Shown here one piece after another: positions 8,913 through 16,904 of a stretch of 64,000 bases of DNA. Position 1 is the first letter of the stretch; each line of letters starts with the position of its first letter. The stretch spans positions 4,288,501 through 4,352,500 of the forward strand of contig NZ_JAZIFY010000001.1 of assembly GCF_036634195.1 (NCBI RefSeq). The letters are read 5' to 3'. The notes below the pieces were generated by a model. The model was given only the letters and a program-made list of their open reading frames with translations, was not told the origin of the DNA and ran no database searches. Source of the stretch: Streptomyces sp. P9-A4 (GTDB lineage Bacteria; Actinomycetota; Actinomycetes; Streptomycetales; Streptomycetaceae). A program made the translations under genes and the position numbers.

Positions 8913-9134
8913 TCAGTGCTCGATGGGCAGCAGAGCGGCCTGGATGTTGTCGGCCGAGGTCGTCCACTCGATGCCACTCGTGGGCCGGACATGAGCGATA
9001 CGGACCACGCGGCCGTCGCTGTGCAGTTCATGGGTCACGGCTGTCAGCTCGCCTTCGCCCTTGCTGGCGATGTCGCGAACTCGCGTGTGGAGCAAGGGAT
9101 GTCGCTCATAGCCGTCGTGACCGACCACGTTCAC
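8913..9134 (-). CDS. Small conserved-looking protein, 73 residues
   Basis: A 73-residue soluble protein whose GTG start at 9134 overlaps the preceding stop as GTGA; it ends 23 bp before the short ATP-grasp start. The sequence alternates hydrophobic and polar residues (RVRDIASKGEGELTAV, VVRIAHVRPTSGIEW), suggesting a small beta-rich fold. I do not recognise a named family. It has no signal peptide, membrane segment or typical graspetide core. Its place just upstream of the modifying enzymes makes it a candidate partner or substrate, but it may equally be an unrelated passenger. Confidence 0.7.
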   Translation of the reverse strand: MNVVGHDGYERHPLLHTRVRDIASKGEGELTAVTHELHSDGRVVRIAHVRPTSGIEWTTSADNIQAALLPIEH

Positions 9135-9307
9135 GTCTTCGTCTCGCGCAGCTGCTCCTCGACCTCGGCCCGCCGCATGAACTTCACCCAGCCGGCAGCC
9201 GCACGCATGCGGAGCGCCCGGCTGGGGGCGCCGGGGAGGGGGTCGGGGTAGGAGTACGTCCGGCCACTGGAACCGGGTGTCCTGCGGGGGAGTGCGGAGG
9301 TGGGCAT
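9131..9307 (-). CDS. Micro-ORF, 58 residues, first gene of the operon
   Basis: A 58-residue frame starting at ATG 9307 with an excellent ribosome site (AAAGGAG, seven bases upstream). Its TGA overlaps the next GTG in a four-base GTGA junction, arguing that both are translated. The N-terminal half is rich in Pro, Ser, Arg and Gly (RRTPGSSGRTYSYPDPLPG); the C-terminal part is a likely helix ending RRAEVEEQLRETKT. The acidic and Thr residues at the end could in principle be macrocyclised, but it does not match the precursor type I remember for this enzyme family. No homologue is recognised. Confidence 0.6.
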   Translation of the reverse strand: MPTSALPRRTPGSSGRTYSYPDPLPGAPSRALRMRAAAGWVKFMRRAEVEEQLRETKT

Positions 9308-9320
9308 GCGAGGGCTCCTT

Positions 9321-9366
9321 TCAGGCGGGGGTTACGCCCCTGGAGCGATTCCCCGGGGCCGCCTGA
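9321..9366 (-). promoter_or_regulatory. Inverted repeat abutting the operon's ribosome site
   Basis: In the leader of the leftward operon, TCAGGCGG (9321-9328) pairs with CCGCCTGA (9359-9366) around a 30-nt GC-rich loop that can fold further. The distal arm touches the AAAGGAG ribosome site of the 58-residue gene. It could be a regulatory RNA stem or part of an operator; nothing in the sequence decides between these. Confidence 0.5.
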
Positions 9367-9405
9367 CCACCTTGTCGGGTTGCTGGTGATCGCTTCCACC
9401 GTCAC

Positions 9406-9434
9406 GTCCTATAGGGCCGTCCTATATTGCGAGG
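9406..9434 (+). promoter_or_regulatory. Direct repeats GTCCTATA and leaderless -10 of the XRE gene
   Basis: GTCCTATA occurs at 9406-9413 and 9419-9426, 13 bp apart centre to centre. The second copy overlaps TATATT (9423-9428), a good -10 hexamer ending six bases before the ATG at 9435, which implies a leaderless transcript. The repeats lie between the divergent operon and the regulator gene and are the best candidate operator for that regulator. Confidence 0.6.
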
Positions 9435-10655
9435 ATGGAGCCGGAGCTGAACGTCTGGGCACACCCTGAACTGCGGGCTGCTGCAGCTGTCGAGGACTGG
9501 CCGACGCTGCTGAAGGCCTGGCGGACCCTCACCCGCAGCAGCCAGAGCAGGCTCGGGGCCCTGATCGGCCTTGCGCAGCCCGATGTGTCCGCGATCGAGA
9601 ACCGGCGCCGGGCGGTGACCTCGGTAGAGGTACGTCAGCGGATCGTCGAGGGTCTGGGCATTCCCGCCGAGGTGCTCGGAGGGTCCCGGGTTGATCTTCC
9701 CCTGCCGTCCCTGGTCCTGCCGGGGGTCGTCTCGGACGCTGCCGCAGACCGACTCGCGCGGGTGAATCAGGGTGGGCTTCGCCTGGATTCCATGTCCCTG
9801 GACGAGATGGACCGCTTACTGGCCGTGCATCGCCGGGCCGAGGACGCCCTGGGGTCGCGTGTCATGAACGGCGTGGTCGCCGCCCAGTTCGATGCCGTCT
9901 CCGGCCTCTACGACCAGGCGCGTGGACCGCTCGCGGACCGCCTGGTAAAGCTGATGGCCGAGTACGCGCAGTTCCTGGCCTGGATGGCGCAGGACCAGGA
10001 CAACGCCCCTGTCGCGCTGGGGTGGTTCGACCGTTCCTACGACTGGGCGCTGGAGTCCGGTTACGGCGACATGGCAGCGACCACCATGAGTATGAAGGCT
10101 CACCTGGCCTGGTCGAACGGGCAGGGGCGCCGGTGCGTCAGGCTCGGGGAGGCTGCCGCGTCGACGGCGGGTGCGAGCGAGGTGACGCGGGCGATGGCGC
10201 TTCAGATGGCCGGCCGGGGTCACGCTCTCGAAGGAAACGCCAAGGACGCATACCGCAGGTTGGATGAGGCCCAGCGGGTCATCGCGGACGCCACTGATGC
10301 GCCGCCCTGGCTCTACTTCTACGGGGAGTCCTGGTTCGCGGCGCAACGAGGGATGGCTGACCTTCACCTCAAGGCGTGGGGGAGCGCTGCGGAGAACCTG
10401 GTCGTCGGGCTCGCCGGCTTCGCTCCGAGCTACCGCCGGGACCGGGCTTGGTACGGCGCGTGCCTGGCGCGCGCCTATGCGGGTGCGGGGGAGAAGGAGG
10501 CCGCATTGGAGACTGCGCTGGGCATCGTCGGTGATGCCGCGGATGTCGGCCGACCGCATGCCTGGGGCGAATTGCACAAGGTGGCCGCAATGCTCATGCG
10601 AAGCGGGGCTCCTGAGGGAAGGGCCCTGTTCGATGCTCTTGCGGCGCTCGACTGA
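9435..10655 (+). CDS. XRE-family regulator with TPR-like C-terminus, TTA codon
   Basis: A 406-residue protein with a helix-turn-helix at about residues 20-75 (TRSSQSRLGALIGLAQPDVSAIENRRR), followed by roughly 300 residues of helical, Ala-rich repeats of tetratricopeptide type (for example ALEGNAKDAYRRLDEAQRV). This is the architecture of actinobacterial regulators that sense peptides or ligands through the repeat domain. Codon 128 (9816-9818) is TTA, the rare leucine codon read by the bldA tRNA in Streptomyces, so translation is probably developmentally controlled. Codon usage and base composition are less GC-extreme than in neighbouring genes, suggesting transfer. It is divergent from the four-gene methyltransferase operon and probably controls it. 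Confidence 0.85.
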   Translation: MEPELNVWAHPELRAAAAVEDWPTLLKAWRTLTRSSQSRLGALIGLAQPDVSAIENRRRAVTSVEVRQRIVEGLGIPAEVLGGSRVDLPLPSLVLPGVVSDAAADRLARVNQGGLRLDSMSLDEMDRLLAVHRRAEDALGSRVMNGVVAAQFDAVSGLYDQARGPLADRLVKLMAEYAQFLAWMAQDQDNAPVALGWFDRSYDWALESGYGDMAATTMSMKAHLAWSNGQGRRCVRLGEAAASTAGASEVTRAMALQMAGRGHALEGNAKDAYRRLDEAQRVIADATDAPPWLYFYGESWFAAQRGMADLHLKAWGSAAENLVVGLAGFAPSYRRDRAWYGACLARAYAGAGEKEAALETALGIVGDAADVGRPHAWGELHKVAAMLMRSGAPEGRALFDALAALD

Positions 10656-11105
10656 ACGGGCGGTGGGCGGTCGGGGTTTCCTGCAGTAACTCGGCCTTGG
10701 AAGGGCAATCGGGGTCCTTTCGGGGTTGGTTACCGGGAGTAGTGCAGGGTTATTCGCGTCTTCCGCCCCGCCGGGGGTGACCAGCGGGGCCCGAAGCCCA
10801 ACTCGCTGACGACCGGGACCCGCCAAGCCCTGCCGGGCCGACGCGTGCTCCGACCGGGGCGTGCTCCGTCGCGCCCCGGTCCTGCTCGACGCCCTGTTAA
10901 TCAACGGGAGAGAAACACCAAACCCACCCCTCCCGCTCCCCAACTCCCCTGGCCACACGATCGGGTGAAGGTCTGTCCGGAACTCGGACACATGAGGTCG
11001 AGGGCGGTACGGTCAGCCGCATCACTGGCATATGACAAGTCGGCCCCCGCAGGGACCTGAGAAATCCCGGCGAGGGCCTAGCGCTCAGGAAGTAGCACCT
11101 TCCCA
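10656..11105. other. 450-bp intergenic region with one hairpin
   Basis: No gene or RNA gene recognised. GACCGGGGCG (10852-10861) pairs with CGCCCCGGTC (10872-10881) in a stable stem, and the octamer gtgctccg occurs twice around it. Base composition is mixed, with AT-richer stretches near 10735-10755 and 10895-10920. The promoter of the HTH gene at 11106 should lie near 11010-11090. Confidence 0.5.
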
Positions 11106-12137
11106 ATGGCTGATCCGCAGTTTAACGCGGCCCCCTCCCCGCGCCCCGTTCCGTTCGAGATTCCCGTCGACGCGCCTCGCTCCGGGGTCATCCGCGTACG
11201 GCATCGGCACCCCGACCGGTTCACCGTCGTCGGCAACCACCTCACCCAGCATCCGCGCCTCTCCGCCGTCGCCATCGGGCTCGGTGTGTACATCCAGTCG
11301 CTGCCCGACGGCACCGACGTCACCGTCAAGACGCTCACCCTGCGCTTCCGCGAGGGCGAAGTCACCATTCGGCGGGCGCTCAACGAACTGGTGGCCGAAG
11401 GGTACGTCGAGCGGCGACGCGTCCCCCTCGGCGGCGGGCGGTTCGCCACCCGGACGCTGTCGTACGACAAGCCCGGGTGCGGCGGGCGGGGGGAGGGGCA
11501 GGGGCAGGCGCGGGGGCGGGGGCAGGGGTCGTCACCCGGCATCCCCGGGACCGTACGAGAGACGGGGCCGGGTCCGGGTCCGGGGTTGGGGTCGGGGTTG
11601 GAGTCGGGGTCGGGCACGGGGTCGGAGCCTGCCCCGGAGTCGGAGTCAGCGCCGGAGTCGGAGCCCGTGCCCGCCCCGGAGCCCGAGCCCGAGCCCGCCC
11701 CCGCGCCCCTGCCCGCCCCCGAGTCCGTACGCCACCCCGCGCCCCGCCCCCTACCGCCCCAGTCGTCCCCTCTCCACACCCCCGCCGCCGACATCCTCGC
11801 CCGTCTCCGGACCGTCGACTCCCGGCTCCTGCTCTCCTGGCACGACGTCCTCCGGCTTGCCCCCGGCGTCGAGGAGTGGCTCGCGCGGGACGCGACTCCC
11901 GCCCAGGTCATCCGTACGCTCACGGCCGCCCTCCCGCCCGCGCACGTGCCCATCCACCGTCCGGGACGGTTCATCGAGTACCGGCTCTCCGCGCTCCTGC
12001 CGCCCCCGCTCGCCGCCGTACCCCCGGCGTCCGTGACCGACGGGCCCGCGCCGCTCGTCAACTGCGACGGCTGCGACCGGGCCTTCCGCAGTCACGACCC
12101 CGACGCGTGCTGCTCCGACTGCCGTCCCGCCGCCTGA
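11106..12137 (+). CDS. Helix-turn-helix domain protein with C-terminal zinc-like motif
   Basis: A 343-residue protein. Residues 1-115 include a winged-helix-like section (LSAVAIGLGVYIQSL, then FREGEVTIRRALNELVAEG) similar to the helix-turn-helix found in replication-initiator-like and GntR-like Streptomyces proteins. Residues 120-215 are low-complexity Gly/Ser/Pro/Glu repeats, a flexible linker encoded by near-tandem DNA. The C-terminal part has a hydrophobic segment and a CDGCDR...CCSDCR cysteine cluster that could bind zinc. I recognise it as a common streptomycete hypothetical HTH protein, without known function. It converges with the P-type ATPase, stop to stop, nine bases apart. Confidence 0.75.
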   Translation: MADPQFNAAPSPRPVPFEIPVDAPRSGVIRVRHRHPDRFTVVGNHLTQHPRLSAVAIGLGVYIQSLPDGTDVTVKTLTLRFREGEVTIRRALNELVAEGYVERRRVPLGGGRFATRTLSYDKPGCGGRGEGQGQARGRGQGSSPGIPGTVRETGPGPGPGLGSGLESGSGTGSEPAPESESAPESEPVPAPEPEPEPAPAPLPAPESVRHPAPRPLPPQSSPLHTPAADILARLRTVDSRLLLSWHDVLRLAPGVEEWLARDATPAQVIRTLTAALPPAHVPIHRPGRFIEYRLSALLPPPLAAVPPASVTDGPAPLVNCDGCDRAFRSHDPDACCSDCRPAA

Positions 12138-12146
12138 GCCGCGCGG

Positions 12147-14555
12147 TCACGCCGGGAACCGCCTGCCCACCCAGCGCCACGTGAACTCCAGCAGGACCGC
12201 TCCCGCCGCCGCGATGGCCACCGCCGTCCACGGCATCGTCACGCCCACCAGCTTCAGGGCGAAGAAGTTCTGGAGCCAGGGGACCACCAGGACCAGGAGG
12301 AACGCGCCGCCCATCGCGGCCACCAGGGTCAGGCGCCACCAGGTGTACGGGCGCGCGATGATCGCCAGGACCCACATCGAGACCAGGAACAGCGTCAGGG
12401 TGGCCGCGCTCGTCTCGGCGCCCAGGGCGTCCGGGCCCGTGTAGTAGTGGCGGGCCAGCAGGTACGTCGCGAAGGTGGCCACCGCCGCGATGACGCCGCC
12501 GGGGATCGCGTACCGCATCACCCTGCGGACGAAGTTCGGCCTGGCCCGTTCCTTGTTGGGGGCGAGGGCCAGGAAGAACGCCGGGACGCCGATGGTGAGG
12601 GTGGAGAGAAGCGTGAGGTGGCGGGGGAGGAAGGGGTACTCCACCTGGGAGCAGACCACCAGGACCGCCAGGAGGACCGAGTAGACCGTCTTCGTGAGGA
12701 AGAGGGTCGCGACCCGGGTGATGTTGCCGATGACCCGCCGGCCCTCCGCCACCACCGAGGGGAGCGTCGCGAAGCTGTTGTTCAGCAGGACGATCTGGGC
12801 CACCGCCCGCGTCGCCTCCGATCCCGAGCCCATCGAGACGCCGATGTCCGCGTCCTTGAGGGCGAGGACGTCGTTGACGCCGTCGCCCGTCATGGCGACG
12901 GTGTGCCCGCGGGACTGGAGGGCGGCGACCATGTCCCGCTTCTGCTGCGGGGTGACACGGCCGAAGACCCCGTTCTCGTCGAGGACCTTCGCCATTTCCT
13001 CCCGGTCGGTGGGGAGCTTCCGCGCGTCCACCGTGTTCTGCGCGCCCGGCATGTCGAGCTTCGCGGCCACCGCGCCCACCGAGACCGCGTTGTCGCCGGA
13101 GATGACCTTGGTGGTGACGTTCTGGTCGGCGAAGTAGGCGAGCGTGTCGGCGGCGTCGGGCCGCAGCCGCTGTTCGAGGACGACCAGTGCGGTGGGGCGG
13201 GCGTCGGTGGCGACCTCGGGGCTGTCCAGCTCGTGGGCCGTACGGGCCAGGAGGAGGACCCGCAGACCCTGCTCGTTGAGGTGGTCGATCTCCGCGAGCG
13301 CCGGATCGCCGGCCTTCAGGAGGACATCGGGCGCGCCGAGCAGCCAGGTCGAGTTCTCGCCGTCGCCCTCGCTGAACGACGCCCCGCTGTACTTGCGGGC
13401 GGAGGAGAACGGCAGCGACTCCGTGCACCGCCACTCCACCGTCTCCGGGTAGGCGTCGATGATCGCCTGGAGGGAGGCGTTCGGGCGCGGGTCGGACTCG
13501 CCGAGGGCGCCCAGCACCTTCCGTACGTACGTCTCGTCCGCGCCGTCGAGCGGCCGGAGCTCCGTGACGTCCATGCCGCCCTCGGTGAGCGTGCCCGTCT
13601 TGTCGAGGCAGACGACGTCGACGCGGGCGAGGCCCTCGATGGCCGGCAGTTCCTGGACGAGGCACTGCTTGCGGCCCAGGCGTACGACGCCGATCGCGAA
13701 CGCGACCGAGGTGAGCAGGACGAGGCCCTCGGGGATCATCGGGACGATGCCGCCGACCGTACGGGCGACGGCGTCCTTGAAGTTGTTGTCCTTGACGACC
13801 AGCTGGCTGATGACGAGCCCGAGCGCGGTCGGGATCATCATCCACGTCACGTACTTGAGGATCGTGGAGATGCCCGTACGCAGTTCGGAGTGGACGAGCG
13901 TGAAGCGGGAGGCCTCCTCGGCGAGCTGCGCCGCGTAGGCCTCGCGGCCGACCTTGGTCGCGGTGAAGGCGCCGCCGCCGGCGACGACGAACGAGCCGGA
14001 CATCATCCGGTCGCCGCGCTTCTTGATGACGGGGTCGGCCTCGCCGGTGAGCAGTGACTCGTCGATCTCCAGGCTGTCGGCCTCGGCCACCTCGCCGTCG
14101 ACGACGACCTTGTCACCGGGGCCCAGCTCGATGAGGTCCCCGAGGACGATCTCGGAGGTGGAGAGTTCGGCGGCGACCCCGTCGCGCCGGACGGTCGGTT
14201 TCGCCTCGCCGATGACGGCGAGCCCGTCGAGGGTCTTCTTGGCGCGGAGTTCCTGGATGATGCCGATGCCGGTGTTGGCGATGATCACGAAGCCGAACAG
14301 GCTGTCCTGGATCGGCGCGACGGCGAGCATGATCACCCACAGCACGCCGATGATCGCGTTGAAGCGGGTGAAGACGTTGGCGCGGACGATGTCCGGGGTC
14401 GAGCGGGAACTCCGTACGGGTACGTCGTTCACCTCGCCGCGCGCGACGCGCTCGGCGACCTCGGCGGAGGTGAGCCCGGCGGTCCGATGGACCACGGGTG
14501 GTCCGTTCTCGGCCGCCTCGTCGCCACCCGTGTCGATCTTCGCCTGCTGCGTCAT
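12147..14555 (-). CDS. ctpE: P-type cation-transporting ATPase, CtpE-like
   Basis: An 802-residue P-type ATPase with the complete signature set: actuator loop DESLLTGEADP, membrane motif PEGL, phosphorylation site DKTGTLT with the Asp near residue 316, and hinge TGDGVNDVLALKDADIGVSMG. About eight to ten membrane helices flank these. Length and the N-terminal VRANVFTRFNAIIGVLW segment match, as I remember it, mycobacterial CtpE, a calcium uptake pump; the ion is therefore inferred. There is no N-terminal heavy-metal domain. The start ATG at 14555 is the first in frame. It stands alone on its strand. Confidence 0.9.
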   Translation of the reverse strand: MTQQAKIDTGGDEAAENGPPVVHRTAGLTSAEVAERVARGEVNDVPVRSSRSTPDIVRANVFTRFNAIIGVLWVIMLAVAPIQDSLFGFVIIANTGIGIIQELRAKKTLDGLAVIGEAKPTVRRDGVAAELSTSEIVLGDLIELGPGDKVVVDGEVAEADSLEIDESLLTGEADPVIKKRGDRMMSGSFVVAGGGAFTATKVGREAYAAQLAEEASRFTLVHSELRTGISTILKYVTWMMIPTALGLVISQLVVKDNNFKDAVARTVGGIVPMIPEGLVLLTSVAFAIGVVRLGRKQCLVQELPAIEGLARVDVVCLDKTGTLTEGGMDVTELRPLDGADETYVRKVLGALGESDPRPNASLQAIIDAYPETVEWRCTESLPFSSARKYSGASFSEGDGENSTWLLGAPDVLLKAGDPALAEIDHLNEQGLRVLLLARTAHELDSPEVATDARPTALVVLEQRLRPDAADTLAYFADQNVTTKVISGDNAVSVGAVAAKLDMPGAQNTVDARKLPTDREEMAKVLDENGVFGRVTPQQKRDMVAALQSRGHTVAMTGDGVNDVLALKDADIGVSMGSGSEATRAVAQIVLLNNSFATLPSVVAEGRRVIGNITRVATLFLTKTVYSVLLAVLVVCSQVEYPFLPRHLTLLSTLTIGVPAFFLALAPNKERARPNFVRRVMRYAIPGGVIAAVATFATYLLARHYYTGPDALGAETSAATLTLFLVSMWVLAIIARPYTWWRLTLVAAMGGAFLLVLVVPWLQNFFALKLVGVTMPWTAVAIAAAGAVLLEFTWRWVGRRFPA

Positions 14556-14647
14556 GTTTTCGACGGTACGACCGGTTCGGGGCGTTCACCTGCCGAGAAG
14601 GGCGAAGATCAGACCGGGGGAGGAGACGAATCGTCCCCTGGTCCTAC

Positions 14648-14744
14648 GCGGCCCCTCGGTTGCCGCGTCCCCTGGTGCGTGGCCCCTCGGTCGCCGCGTC
14701 CCCCGGTGCTGCGTGGCCCCTCGGTCCCCGCGTCCCCCGGTGCT
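14648..14744. repeat. About 33-bp tandem repeat, three units
   Basis: Three imperfect units of gcgtggcccctcggt-cgccgcgtcccccggt type fill the gap between the DUF2530 stop and the P-type ATPase start. The last unit touches the DUF2530 stop codon at 14743-14745. It is probably non-coding. Confidence 0.8.
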
Positions 14745-15090
14745 ACGCGCGGCCGGGAGTCTCGGGGTCGTCCCCGGTCTCGGCCTCCTGGCCGGCCTCG
14801 GTCATCCGCGCGGCCCCGTCCGCTTCCGCCGCTTCCGCCGCCCGCGCCGCCGCGTGCCGCTTGATCGCCGCGTCCCGCCCCCGTACGTACCAGATGCCGA
14901 TCAGGCCCAGGCCGGCTCCGGCCAGGCAGGTCCACACCCACCAGGTCAGGTCCCGGTCGTCGAACCAGCCGTAGAAGGGGACCTGGACGAGGAAGAGGAC
15001 GAACCACAGGATCGTTCCGCCGGTGATGGTGGCGACGACGGGCCCTTCCAGGGGCTCGGGTGCCTCGTGCTTCGGTGTCCACTTCGCCAT
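14743..15090 (-). CDS. DUF2530 membrane protein
   Basis: A 115-residue protein starting at ATG 15090 with an EAPEPLEGP motif near residue 8. Two membrane helices follow (TILWFVLFLVQVPF and WWVWTCLAGAGLGLIGIWYVRGRD), then a charged Ala/Glu-rich tail. This matches actinobacterial DUF2530, a two-helix family of unknown function. It is divergent from the NCS2 purine permease, a neighbourhood I recall as common in Streptomyces. Confidence 0.85.
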   Translation of the reverse strand: MAKWTPKHEAPEPLEGPVVATITGGTILWFVLFLVQVPFYGWFDDRDLTWWVWTCLAGAGLGLIGIWYVRGRDAAIKRHAAARAAEAAEADGAARMTEAGQEAETGDDPETPGRA

Positions 15091-15155
15091 GGGGCTCAGT
15101 TTAGGCCGGGCTTTCGGGTGTCTACGCGCGGAGATGGACGCTCGCTCGTTCATGT

Positions 15156-15202
15156 GTTCATACTGAAACGGTTTGCCTCTGGCGGGTTTCGTTCGTATGA
15201 AC
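15156..15202. promoter_or_regulatory. Inverted repeat upstream of NCS2 permease
   Basis: GTTCATAC (15156-15163) and GTATGAAC (15195-15202) form perfect 8-bp arms 31 bp apart, with inner GAAAC/GTTTC boxes also inverted. The pair sits 36 bp before the permease ATG, in the 147-bp gap to the divergent DUF2530 gene, and looks like a two-site operator or a looped site for a repressor. Confidence 0.55.
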
Positions 15203-15237
15203 CGCCAAACGGACACTCCCGAAGAGGAACCCACCCC

Positions 15238-16689
15238 ATGAGCACCACGGCCACCGCCAAGGCCATGCCCGACGAGCCCTCCGCTCCCCAGGAGCCGGGC
15301 TCCGGCCTCGACCGCTACTTCAAGATCTCCGAGCGCGGCTCGACCGTCGCCCGCGAGATCCGTGGCGGTCTCGCCACCTTCTTCGCGATGGCCTACATCA
15401 TCGTGCTGAACCCGATCATCCTCGGCAGCGCCAAGGACATGTACGGGCACCAGCTCGACAGCGGCCAGCTCGTCACCGCCACCGTCCTGACGGCGGCCTT
15501 CTCGACGCTCCTCATGGGCGTCATCGGCAACGTGCCGATCGCCCTCGCCGCCGGCCTCGGCGTCAACACGGTCGTCGCCCTCCAGCTCGCGCCGAAGATG
15601 TCCTGGCCGGACGCCATGGGCATGGTCGTCCTCGCCGGCATCGTCGTGATGCTGCTGGTCGCGACCGGTCTGCGCGAGCGCGTGATGAACGCGGTCCCGG
15701 TCGGCCTGCGCAAGGGCATCGCGATCGGCATCGGCCTCTTCATCATGCTGATCGGCCTCGTCGACTCGGGCTTCGTCTCCCGTATCCCCGACGCCGCGCA
15801 CACCACCGTCCCGCTCCAGCTGGGCGGCGACGGTCACCTCACCGGCTGGCCGGTCCTGGTCTTCGTCCTGGGCACGCTCCTCACCCTCGCCCTGATCATC
15901 CGCAAGGTGCCGGGCGCGATCCTCATCTCGATCGTCGTCATGACGATCGTGGCGATGGTGATCAACGCGGTCGCGACCGTCCCGTCCTGGGGTCTGACCA
16001 CCCCGGAGTGGCCGGGCAACCCGGTCGCCTCGCCCGACTTCGGTCTGGTCGGCGAGGTCAGCCTCTTCGGCGGCTTCGAGAAGGTCGGCTTCCTGACCGG
16101 CGTCCTCTTCGTCTTCACCGTGCTGCTGTCCTGCTTCTTCGACGCCATGGGCACGATCCTCGGCGTCGGCGACGAGGCCAAGCTGATCGACAGGGACGGC
16201 AACTTCCCCGGCATCAACAAGGTCCTGCTCGTCGACGGCCTGGCCGTCGCCTCCGGCGGCGCGACCTCCTCGTCGGCCACCACCTGCTTCGTGGAGTCCA
16301 CGGCGGGCGTCGGCGAGGGTGCCCGTACGGGCCTCGCCTCGGTGGTGACCGGTGCGCTGTTCTCGGTGGCGCTGTTCCTCACGCCGCTGGCGACGATGGT
16401 CCCGTCGCAGGCGGCCACCCCCGCGCTGCTCGCGGTCGGCTTCCTGATCCTGGCCGGTTCGGTCAAGGACATCGACTGGAGCGACTTCACGATCGCGGTG
16501 CCGGCGTTCCTCGCCATGGTGATGATGCCGTTCACGTACTCGATCACCAACGGCATCGGCATCGGCTTCATCAGCTTCAGCGTGCTGCGGCTGGCGGCCG
16601 GGCGGGGCCGTGAGGTCCCGGTGGCCATGTACGTCGTGTCGGCGGTCTTCGTCTTCTACTACGCGATGCCGGCGCTCGGCCTCACGTGA
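15238..16689 (+). CDS. NCS2-family purine permease (AzgA type)
   Basis: A 483-residue membrane protein with about 12 to 14 hydrophobic helices. Features of the guanine/hypoxanthine (AzgA) branch of NCS2 include the N-terminal TVAREIRGGLATFFAMAYII segment, the GLGVNTVVA stretch and the SSSATTCFVESTAGVGEGARTG block around residue 345. It probably imports purine bases with protons across the cytoplasmic membrane. The ATG at 15238 is preceded by GAAGAGGAAC. A 31-bp 3' overlap with the convergent RHH gene is unusual but consistent with both frames. Confidence 0.9.
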   Translation: MSTTATAKAMPDEPSAPQEPGSGLDRYFKISERGSTVAREIRGGLATFFAMAYIIVLNPIILGSAKDMYGHQLDSGQLVTATVLTAAFSTLLMGVIGNVPIALAAGLGVNTVVALQLAPKMSWPDAMGMVVLAGIVVMLLVATGLRERVMNAVPVGLRKGIAIGIGLFIMLIGLVDSGFVSRIPDAAHTTVPLQLGGDGHLTGWPVLVFVLGTLLTLALIIRKVPGAILISIVVMTIVAMVINAVATVPSWGLTTPEWPGNPVASPDFGLVGEVSLFGGFEKVGFLTGVLFVFTVLLSCFFDAMGTILGVGDEAKLIDRDGNFPGINKVLLVDGLAVASGGATSSSATTCFVESTAGVGEGARTGLASVVTGALFSVALFLTPLATMVPSQAATPALLAVGFLILAGSVKDIDWSDFTIAVPAFLAMVMMPFTYSITNGIGIGFISFSVLRLAAGRGREVPVAMYVVSAVFVFYYAMPALGLT

Positions 16690-16904
16690 TCCGGGTCCCG
16701 GGCCCCTTCGGGCCCGGGCGCCCCGCCTTCCCCGTAGAACTTCTGCGTCTCCTCGACGGCGGTCTTGAACCGCTCGTCGAAGTCCTCCCGAATGAGCGTC
16801 CGGACGACATAGTCCTGGACGCTCATTCCTCTTTTCGCGGCGTGACTCTTGAGCCGGTCGAGCAGCTCACTGTCGATGCGCAGGCTGAGCACTGTCGATC
16901 CCAT
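16659..16904 (-). CDS. Ribbon-helix-helix (CopG-like) protein
   Basis: An 81-residue protein with an N-terminal ribbon-helix-helix: strand STVLSLRID, helix ELLDRLKSHAAKRG, then MSVQDYVVRTLIRED. This is the DNA-binding fold of CopG/Arc-type repressors, which act as dimers. The C-terminal 35 residues are a charged helix and a Gly/Pro tail. ATG 16904 puts the first strand at the N-terminus; a GTG at 16961 would add 19 residues. No toxin gene is adjacent, so a toxin-antitoxin role is not supported. The last 31 bp overlap the end of the convergent permease gene. Confidence 0.75.
   Translation of the reverse strand: MGSTVLSLRIDSELLDRLKSHAAKRGMSVQDYVVRTLIREDFDERFKTAVEETQKFYGEGGAPGPEGARDPDHVRPSAGIA

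Noticed and set aside
15091..15237. Purine riboswitch before the NCS2 permease
   Set aside because: The conserved core and loop-loop bases of purine riboswitches are absent; the region shows only a widely spaced inverted repeat.
16659..16904. Antitoxin of a toxin-antitoxin pair
   Set aside because: The RHH protein has no small toxin-like partner next to it; its neighbours are a permease and a MarR gene.
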